Below are positions 30,366 to 35,963 of a stretch of 35,963 nucleotides of DNA, one piece after another (positions within the stretch are counted from its first letter, which is position 1; each line of letters opens with the position of its first letter). Source of the DNA: Myxococcales bacterium (GTDB lineage: Bacteria; Myxococcota; UBA727; VGSZ01); assembly GCA_023248635.1 (NCBI GenBank), contig JAHFED010000029.1:1-35963 (forward strand). The letters are read 5' to 3'. A program made the position numbers and the translations under genes. The notes under the pieces were generated by a model, which made no database searches, was not told where the DNA came from, and was given only the letters and a program-made list of their open reading frames with translations.

Positions 30366-31153
30366 AGGTCGTCGTCACCGGCGCATCGGGCTTCATCGGT
30401 GCTGCCCTCGTGCAACAGCTCCAGGCCCGCGGCGACGTCGTCGTTGCACTCTCGCTGCGCGATCCCCTCACGCCCGCGCGGCTGAAAGACGAGAACCCCG
30501 ACGTCGTCTTTCACCTCGGCTGGTGCGCGCGCGGCGACTATCTGACCAGCGCGGAAAACCTCGATTGCCTCGCGCAGAGCCTGATGCTGGTGCGGGCGCT
30601 GACACCGGGGCAGCGCCTCGTCGTCGCCGGCACCTGCTACGAGCATGCGTGGGCGCCGCCGACCTTGTACGCAGCCTGCAAGCGGGCGTTGCGGGAGGTG
30701 GTGTTGGGGCTGTCCCTCGACGTTTTTTGGGCGCGCATTCATTTGCTCTACGGACCAGGGGAGGCGCCAACGCGTTTGGTCCCCGCGGTGATCCGCGCCT
30801 TGCTGAAGGGCCAACCCAAGTCGCTCAGCGCTGGCACCCAGATCCGAGACTACCTGCACGTCGACGACGTCGCTGCCGCGTTGCGGGCCCCCTTGTCGGG
30901 CACCCACGACGTCGGCACCGGGGTGGGCGTCAGCGTCAGGGCGCTGGCCGAAGAGATCGCCGACATCGTGGGCAAGCCAGAGCTGGTGCGTTTCGGGGCG
31001 CCCGCGAAGGAACCGCCCCTGATCGTCGCCGACGCCGAAGCGCTGCGGGCAAGTGGGTGGCGGCCGCGCTGGTCGCTGCGGGCGGGACTCGAGGACACCG
31101 TGGCCTGGTGGCAAGCCAAGCCCAACGACGTCGACGCTGGCGGATCAACCTGA
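30362..31153 (+). CDS. NAD-dependent epimerase/dehydratase (extended SDR sugar enzyme)
   Basis: 263 residues. Rossmann motif TGASGFIG at the N-terminus, VVFHLGW, the serine/threonine-type TCYEHA segment, YAACK (active Tyr and Lys), and RDYLHVDDVA typical of sugar-nucleotide SDRs. It is short for the family (usually about 300 or more), lacking part of the substrate domain. A 4-reductase or epimerase acting after the RmlC-like enzyme is likely; the product is not determinable. ATGA overlap with rfbC. Its 3' end overlaps the convergent GMD-like gene by 9 bases. Confidence 0.85.
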   Translation: MKVVVTGASGFIGAALVQQLQARGDVVVALSLRDPLTPARLKDENPDVVFHLGWCARGDYLTSAENLDCLAQSLMLVRALTPGQRLVVAGTCYEHAWAPPTLYAACKRALREVVLGLSLDVFWARIHLLYGPGEAPTRLVPAVIRALLKGQPKSLSAGTQIRDYLHVDDVAAALRAPLSGTHDVGTGVGVSVRALAEEIADIVGKPELVRFGAPAKEPPLIVADAEALRASGWRPRWSLRAGLEDTVAWWQAKPNDVDAGGST

Positions 31154-32101
31154 TTCTGCGGCCCGCAGCAGAGCGCACTCCGCCTGCACCATCTCGGCGA
31201 TCATCTCCGCGAAGGGTTTGGTCGCGCGCCAACCCAAGAGCTCTGCGGCCCGACGGGGATCGCCGACGACGGCCACCGGCTCGGGGGGACGGACCAAGTT
31301 GGGATCCACCCGCACATGATCGTGAGACCGCAGGCCGGTGGCTGCAAAGGCCGCGTCGACGAGCTCCTGCACGGTGCGGCCGATCCCCGTTGCGAGCACG
31401 AGGTCGATGGGTTGGGCGAGCTCCAGCATGCGCGCCATGGCGACGACGTACTCAGGGGCGTGGCCCCAATCGCGCACCGCAGCGAGGTCGCCGCAGTCAA
31501 CGTGATCGTCGAGGCCCGCGGCGATGCGGGCGACGGCGCGGGCGATCTTGCGCGAGAGGAAGGCCGGATCCCGGCGGGTGGATTCGTGGTTGTACAGCAG
31601 ACCGACGACGCCGAAGACCCCATGTTGTCGACGGTAGAAGCGCACCGCCGCCGACGCCATCGCCTTGGAGAGCCCGTAGATCGAGCGCGGTAGCTCGGCG
31701 CTGTCCTCACTTTGGGGCGTTTGAGATCCACCCGCCAGCTGCTCGGCAGAGCCCGCCAGAAAAAAGCGTGTCGACGGAGAGTGGCGGGCCACGGCCTCGA
31801 GCAAGTGCACAGTGGTCAGCGTGTTGGAGGCCAGCGTGAAGCCCGCATCGGCGTTGTGCGAGGTGCTCTGCGCCGCCAGATGGAAGCAGCGATCTGGGCG
31901 CAGCGATCCAATCAAGACGTCGACGTCGTCGCTTTTGCCGAGATCTGCTGGGTGCAGCTCGACGTGATCGCGGACAGCGGCGAGGTTGTCGAGCTTGTCC
32001 CCCGTGCGGACGACGCCGTGCACTTCGATCCCCTGGGCCAGCAGGTGCTCGGCAAGCCAGGAGCCATCCTGCCCCGCCATGCCGGTAACCAGCGCTTTCA
32101 C
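31145..32101 (-). CDS. GDP-mannose 4,6-dehydratase paralogue
   Basis: 318 residues, starting at a GTG that overlaps the gmd stop as GTGA. It keeps [15 protein letters not shown] (Rossmann), the GSAEQLAG segment, YGLSK and [20 protein letters not shown], clearly of the GMD family. It lacks the RRSSS loop that binds NADP(H) and supports tetramers in true Gmd (VRTGDKLDN instead), and the segment holding the catalytic Thr/Ser-Glu is altered. It may have a different cofactor, act as a downstream enzyme (for example a reductase or epimerase) or form a heteromer with Gmd. In one unit with gmd and the glycosyltransferase. Confidence 0.85.
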   Translation of the reverse strand: MKALVTGMAGQDGSWLAEHLLAQGIEVHGVVRTGDKLDNLAAVRDHVELHPADLGKSDDVDVLIGSLRPDRCFHLAAQSTSHNADAGFTLASNTLTTVHLLEAVARHSPSTRFFLAGSAEQLAGGSQTPQSEDSAELPRSIYGLSKAMASAAVRFYRRQHGVFGVVGLLYNHESTRRDPAFLSRKIARAVARIAAGLDDHVDCGDLAAVRDWGHAPEYVVAMARMLELAQPIDLVLATGIGRTVQELVDAAFAATGLRSHDHVRVDPNLVRPPEPVAVVGDPRRAAELLGWRATKPFAEMIAEMVQAECALLRAAESG

Positions 32102-33108
32102 GTCGACGACCCTGCGGCAGCGACGCGCCGCTCGCGGGCCAAGTCGGCGTCGACCATCATCTGCACCAGGGCGGTGAAGCGCACCTTGGGTTCCCAAGCA
32201 AGCACGCGACGTGCTTTGGCTGCGTCGCCGAGCAGCACGTCGACCTCGGTGGGCCGGAGGTGGCGCTCATCGTGGACGACGTGGGACTGCCATTGAAGCC
32301 CGACGTGGGCGAAGGCGACGTCCAGCAGCTCGCGCACCGAGTGGGTCTCCCCCGTCGCAATCACGTAGTCGTCGGCGCGCTCCGCCTGGAGCATCCGCCA
32401 CATGGCGTCGACATAGTCGCCGGCGTAACCCCAATCGCGCTGGGCCTCGAGGTTGCCCAGGGCCACGGTCTTTTGCAGCCCGAGCTTGATGCGGGCTGCG
32501 GCGCGCGAGACCTTGCGGGTGACAAAATTGGGACTTCGACGCGGAGATTCATGATTGAACAAGATGCCGTTGACGGCGAACAAGCCGTAGGCCTCCCGGT
32601 AGTTGCGGGTGGCGTAGAAGGCGAGGGCCTTGGCGCAGGCGTAGGGGCTGCGCGGGTTGAAGGGCGTCTCTTCGCTCTGAGCGGCCAACTGGGACCCGCC
32701 AAAGAGCTCCGAGGTGCTCGCTTGGTAGAAGCGCGGAGCGATGCCGACGTCGCGGATGGCCTCCAGCAGTCGCACGACGCCGACGCCGTCGACATCGGCG
32801 GTGTACTCCGGGACGTCGAAGGAGACGCGCACGTGGCTCTGGGCTCCGAGGTTGTAGACCTCATCGGGCTGCCACTGGCGCAACGCGCGGTTGAGCGAGG
32901 ATCCGTCGCTGAGGTCGCCGTAGATTAATTCGATGCGTTGCTTGTCGTTTTCACGATCCATCAAATGCAGATGGTCGATGCGTTCCCGCTCGATGGAGCT
33001 GCTGCGCCGTACGATGCCGGCGACGTCGTAGCCCTTGGCCAACAAGAGCTCGGCCAGATAGGAGCCGTCTTGTCCCGTGATGCCAGTGATGAGCGCGCGC
33101 TTGGCCAT
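32098..33108 (-). CDS. gmd: GDP-mannose 4,6-dehydratase
   Basis: A 336-residue enzyme converting GDP-D-mannose to GDP-4-keto-6-deoxy-D-mannose, precursor of GDP-fucose or GDP-rhamnose. All hallmarks are present: [21 protein letters not shown] loop, [18 protein letters not shown] (about 127-133, catalytic Thr-Glu), PYACAK (Tyr, Lys), [17 protein letters not shown] and [17 protein letters not shown]. Length is typical. GGAGGAG precedes the ATG, and the gene lies 17 bp after the glycosyltransferase stop. Confidence 0.96.
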   Translation of the reverse strand: MAKRALITGITGQDGSYLAELLLAKGYDVAGIVRRSSSIERERIDHLHLMDRENDKQRIELIYGDLSDGSSLNRALRQWQPDEVYNLGAQSHVRVSFDVPEYTADVDGVGVVRLLEAIRDVGIAPRFYQASTSELFGGSQLAAQSEETPFNPRSPYACAKALAFYATRNYREAYGLFAVNGILFNHESPRRSPNFVTRKVSRAAARIKLGLQKTVALGNLEAQRDWGYAGDYVDAMWRMLQAERADDYVIATGETHSVRELLDVAFAHVGLQWQSHVVHDERHLRPTEVDVLLGDAAKARRVLAWEPKVRFTALVQMMVDADLARERRVAAAGSST

Positions 33109-33125
33109 GACTCCTCCTCACACCC

Positions 33126-34226
33126 TCACAGCAGCGCTTCGCGCCAGACGCCCACGGTTTGTCGCGCCGTCGCCTGCCAGTCCAGCCCGGACACCACCTG
33201 CGCCGCACGCTGACACAGAGAGGCGCGCAGAGCGGCATCGGTGCACAGCCGCAGCATCGCCTCGGCCCAGGCCCGCTCGTCAGCAGCAGCGACGACGACG
33301 CCAGCGCCGTCGAGCACCTCCGGCAACGATCCCGCGTCAGCAACGATGGCCGGAATGCCAAGACCCAGCGCTTCGACGACGGGGAAGCCGTAGCCCTCAC
33401 CCACCGACGCAAAAACCAGGGCCGCCGACGACGACAAAAGGGCGGCGACGTCGGCGTCGGAGGCGGACTCGACCTGCCGCACACCCTCACCGAGGGGTCC
33501 GCGCAGCAGCCGAGGAACCTCGGGGAAGCGCGCATCGCTGCGACCGACCAGCAGCAGCTCGGCCTGGGGTCGGCGACGGCGAACCTCAGCGAAGGCGCGC
33601 ACGAGGACCTCGACGCGCTTGTGGGGACGGTGGTTTCCCACATAAATGAAGCGATCGCTGTTGACAGGCACCGGCGTCGACGTCGTCAGCGCCAGATGAG
33701 AGGGGCCAGGTGTGGTCACTCGCACACGGCCGGCACACTGCGGAGCATGGGCAGCGATGGCCCGTGCGCTGGCGTGGCTCAAGGTCACCACACGGGCAGC
33801 GCGGGCACAGGAACCCGCGAGCAGCGCGGCGGCGGCAACGCGGCGCCACCCAGCACCGCTCCCGAAATAGCGTGGCTCATCCACGGGGGTGAGGTCGTAG
33901 ACGGTTGCCACAGCGGCGATGCCGGTGGGCACGGCGGGCAGGTCGTATTGGGGATAGTGAACGAGGTCGGGAGCGATGCTCGCCACCAGCGCCGGCCAAT
34001 GGAGCTGCTGGGCGAAAGAGGCGATGGGCAGCTCGCTGCCGATCACCCGCGCACCGGGAACCTGCGCGCTCCAGGCGACGACGTCGTCGACGTGGACGAG
34101 CAAGGTCAGGCTCTCGTTTTTGTGCAACGCAGCCGGCAACGCCGCCGCCGTCGACCACAGGTGCCGTCCCACGCCGTCGAGGGCGCTGGGCCGCGCGAAG
34201 CGCACGTCGAAGAGGTAGGTCGTCAT
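33126..34226 (-). CDS. Glycosyltransferase, GT4 (family 1) type
   Basis: 366 residues, GT-B fold. The C-terminal donor domain has YVGNHRPHKRVEVLVRAF, AELLLVGRSD and the signature EGYGFPVVEAL (ExxxxxxxE), matching GT4 retaining transferases such as mannosyl- or rhamnosyltransferases. The N-terminal domain (VGRHLWSTAAAL, PDLVHYPQYDLP, TVYDLTP) fits as well. First gene of the unit with gmd and the GMD-like gene, so it may use the deoxy sugar these make. Divergent from the asparagine-synthetase-like gene. Confidence 0.9.
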   Translation of the reverse strand: MTTYLFDVRFARPSALDGVGRHLWSTAAALPAALHKNESLTLLVHVDDVVAWSAQVPGARVIGSELPIASFAQQLHWPALVASIAPDLVHYPQYDLPAVPTGIAAVATVYDLTPVDEPRYFGSGAGWRRVAAAALLAGSCARAARVVTLSHASARAIAAHAPQCAGRVRVTTPGPSHLALTTSTPVPVNSDRFIYVGNHRPHKRVEVLVRAFAEVRRRRPQAELLLVGRSDARFPEVPRLLRGPLGEGVRQVESASDADVAALLSSSAALVFASVGEGYGFPVVEALGLGIPAIVADAGSLPEVLDGAGVVVAAADERAWAEAMLRLCTDAALRASLCQRAAQVVSGLDWQATARQTVGVWREALL

Positions 34227-34312
34227 CTGCGCGCGGGTCGGAAGCAGCTGGAAAGGCGGATGGGTTTCATGGCGTGAGCATCCTGCCTGCGGGGGACGGC
34301 GTCGGCTACTGC

Positions 34313-34351
34313 GAGGTGTCTCGATCGCCGTGAGACGACCTCTGCTAGCGT
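34313..34351 (+). promoter_or_regulatory. Dyad operator and extended -10 promoter of the asparagine-synthetase-like gene
   Basis: An inverted repeat, GAGGTGTCTC (34313-34322) and GAGACGACCTC (34332-34342, one extra base), abuts an extended -10 box TGC-TAGCGT (34343-34351). The -10 ends 6 nt before the ATG at 34358, so the transcript is probably leaderless. The dyad covers the place of a -35 element, as an operator or activator site would. Confidence 0.5.
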
Positions 34352-34357
34352 CGCAAG

Positions 34358-35963
34358 ATGTGCGGCATCGCGGGTTTCGTCTCTGCCTTTGGGACCAGCG
34401 ACGTCAAACGCGACCGGGCCCACGCACTGCAGCAGGGACTCGCCCACCGTGGCCCCGACGGCGCCGGCGCTTTCTTCGACGAGCACGTCGGGCTCGTCCA
34501 CCGCCGTCTCAGCATCATCGACGTGGCGGGCGGTGCGCAGCCCCTGCACGACGACGATCAGGGGTTGGTGCTCATTGCCAACGGCGAGATCTACAACCAC
34601 CACGCATTGCGCGATTCGTTCACGGCCCGTGGTCACCGCTTTCGCACCCGCAGCGACAGCGAGGTGATCCTCCCCCTCTACCTCGAGCACGGCGACGCCT
34701 GCGTCGAACACTTGCGCGGGATGTTCGCCTTTGCCCTCTATGACGCCCGTCGAGGGCGGGTCTTGCTCGCGCGCGATCGGATGGGGGAAAAACCCTTGTT
34801 CGTCGCCGTCCGCGACGACGCCGTCTGGTTCTCGTCCGAGCTCGTACCGCTCGCGCGCGTCCTCAGTGCCACCGCGCTCGATGCGCAAGCTCTCGCTGAC
34901 TATTTCTGCTTCCAGTTCGTCCCCGGCGAGGCGACGGCGTTTGCAGGCATTCGGCGTCTGGCTCCGGGGCACACGATGTCGATCGCTGTCGACGGATCCC
35001 CTCCGCGCACGACCCGCTTTTGGGCTCCCCTCGCCCGCGCGGCCTCGCCGTCAACGACGACGATGCCTTTGGCTGACCGGCTCGAAGACGTCGCCGACCT
35101 CGTCGTGCGGGCCGATGTTCCGGTCGGTGTCGCTCTCAGCGGCGGCCTCGATTCGAGCCTGGTGGCGGCTCTCGCTGTGCGACGGCTCGGGAGTGATGCC
35201 CTCACCTTTACCGTCGGATACGCCGAGAGTTCCTCGTCCGATGAGCGAGCGGCCGCAGCCGAGCTGGCAGCACACCTCGGCGTGCGCAACGTCGCCGTCG
35301 AGCTCACCACTGCGGCGATCGTCGACGGCTTCCTCGATCTCGTCGTTGCCCGCGACGAACCCATCGCCGACATCGCTGGCGCCGGCTACTTCGCCGTCGC
35401 TGCCGCTGCGCGTGCACACGACACACCCGTGCTGCTCTTGGGTCACGGTGGCGATGAGCTCTTCTGGGGTTACCGCTGGCTTCAACGCGCCGCCCGCGAA
35501 GCCACGGCCCACGCCGTCCTCGCTCAGCGCGGTTTCGAGATCCCGCCCTTTGCCAAGCGCCTCCTGCGTCGAGGGCGAGATGCTGCCGCCCGCGTCGACG
35601 ACGTCCGGGCCGCACTCGCTCGCATCCTGACGCCGACGACCTTGGAGCGCTGCTTTTATGCCGCCAACCAGGATTGGTCCTTCTCCCGCGCTGCCCGACG
35701 GCGCTACCTCGGGCTCTCGGTGCTGGCAGGCGCCCCCGCCTTCCCCGAAGACGCCGTCGTCGTCGAAGGCCGCGCCGATCTGGCCGCCACCCTCGAGATC
35801 GCGGCCACCTTTCTGAGTGAGAATGGTCTCGCGCAGGTCGATCGGCTGGCAATGCGCTCCGGCGTCGAGCCGCGCCTTCCCCTGGTCGACGCCCTGCTCG
35901 TCGAGGACGTGCTTGCGCGTCGATCCGCCGACAGCGACGTCTTCCTGCCTGGGAAGGCGTGGT
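34358..35963 (+). CDS. asnB: Asparagine synthetase (glutamine-hydrolysing)-like protein, 3' end cut off
   Basis: 535 residues visible, running off the window without a stop. The glutaminase domain has Cys2 as nucleophile (MCGIAGF), HRGPDG (about 30-36), NGEIYN (about 76-81), and RDRMGEKPLF. The synthetase domain has the PP-loop ALSGGLDSSLV (about 259-269) and GHGGDELFWGY, where GDGGDE is usual, then DRLAMRSGVEPRLPLVD. It transfers glutamine ammonia to an adenylated carboxylate. Next to polysaccharide genes, such proteins often amidate sugars rather than make asparagine; that is inference. Leaderless-type start. Confidence 0.9.
   Translation, partial: MCGIAGFVSAFGTSDVKRDRAHALQQGLAHRGPDGAGAFFDEHVGLVHRRLSIIDVAGGAQPLHDDDQGLVLIANGEIYNHHALRDSFTARGHRFRTRSDSEVILPLYLEHGDACVEHLRGMFAFALYDARRGRVLLARDRMGEKPLFVAVRDDAVWFSSELVPLARVLSATALDAQALADYFCFQFVPGEATAFAGIRRLAPGHTMSIAVDGSPPRTTRFWAPLARAASPSTTTMPLADRLEDVADLVVRADVPVGVALSGGLDSSLVAALAVRRLGSDALTFTVGYAESSSSDERAAAAELAAHLGVRNVAVELTTAAIVDGFLDLVVARDEPIADIAGAGYFAVAAAARAHDTPVLLLGHGGDELFWGYRWLQRAAREATAHAVLAQRGFEIPPFAKRLLRRGRDAAARVDDVRAALARILTPTTLERCFYAANQDWSFSRAARRRYLGLSVLAGAPAFPEDAVVVEGRADLAATLEIAATFLSENGLAQVDRLAMRSGVEPRLPLVDALLVEDVLARRSADSDVFLPGKAW

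Noticed and set aside
1-35963. Frequent GTCGTCG/CGACGAC runs as a possible CRISPR or satellite
   Set aside because: They lie in phase with codons for Val, Val and Asp, Asp in real genes, without regular spacing or unique spacers.
1-35963. Mobile elements, tRNA or rRNA genes
   Set aside because: No transposase or integrase motifs, no terminal repeats with target duplications, and no tRNA cloverleaf or rRNA core sequence was seen.

Overview
The window is GC-rich, densely coded chromosomal DNA that looks like a member of the Myxococcota (delta-proteobacterial lineage). The grounds are a large share of predicted lipoproteins and secreted proteins, two proteins ending in MYXO-CTERM-like tags (a short Cys motif, a hydrophobic stretch, then an Arg/Lys-rich end), a metalloprotease that resembles the MXAN_6640 family, repetitive EGEGEG linkers next to lipoboxes or tags, and an acidic, Asp-rich proteome. 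I see no rRNA, tRNA, CRISPR array, integrase or insertion sequence. No stretch above about 300 bases lacks a gene; the longest gaps (about 100-210 bp) mostly hold promoters, dyads or hairpins and are described individually.

Layout. 1-155: non-coding, three consecutive near-perfect palindromes. 156-6007 (-): two translationally coupled lipoproteins, one with a von Willebrand A domain and one very large (InlB-like repeats, Cys-rich modules, WD40-like propeller). 6128-7577 (-): pyrimidine salvage pair tdk-upp. 7691-10940 (+): DinG-type helicase, small lipoprotein and LOG-family hydrolase joined by ATGA overlaps. 11000-14359 (+): one sensor that fuses a 7TM receptor, histidine kinase, receiver and class III nucleotide cyclase. 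14456-15367 (+): orphan FliK/SctP-like protein. 15447-15953 (-): unrecognised lipoprotein. 16160-20655 (+): three-gene cassette of two CxxCH lipoproteins and a Tat-exported DUF1501-like protein. 20815-24737 (-): OmpA-like protein, VKOR-thioredoxin fusion, 42-residue basic protein, subtilisin-like protease. 24780-29803 (+): lipoprotein, HmuY-like lipoprotein, HExxH metalloprotease, HEAT-like membrane protein. 29823-35963 (both strands): surface polysaccharide genes (RmlC-type epimerase, NDP-sugar epimerase, two GMD-family dehydratases, a GT4 glycosyltransferase, and an asparagine-synthetase-like amidotransferase cut by the window end).

How it fits together. Much of the window serves the cell envelope. 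The VKOR-thioredoxin fusion would supply disulfides to the many Cys-rich exported proteins. The CxxCH/DUF1501 cassette and the HmuY/metalloprotease cassette look like surface nutrient- or redox-handling systems. The 3' end makes deoxy-sugar nucleotides (probably through GDP-4-keto-6-deoxymannose) for a polysaccharide.

The most notable non-gene signals are: (i) hairpins of identical 10-4-10 geometry inside three coding regions of the 24780-29803 cassette, two of them with nearly the same arms and the same reading frame; (ii) TANNNT boxes 5-6 nt upstream of four start codons, suggesting leaderless transcripts, including a face-to-face pair in a 42-bp gap; and (iii) dyad-symmetric operator candidates at the tdk/dinG and asnB promoters.
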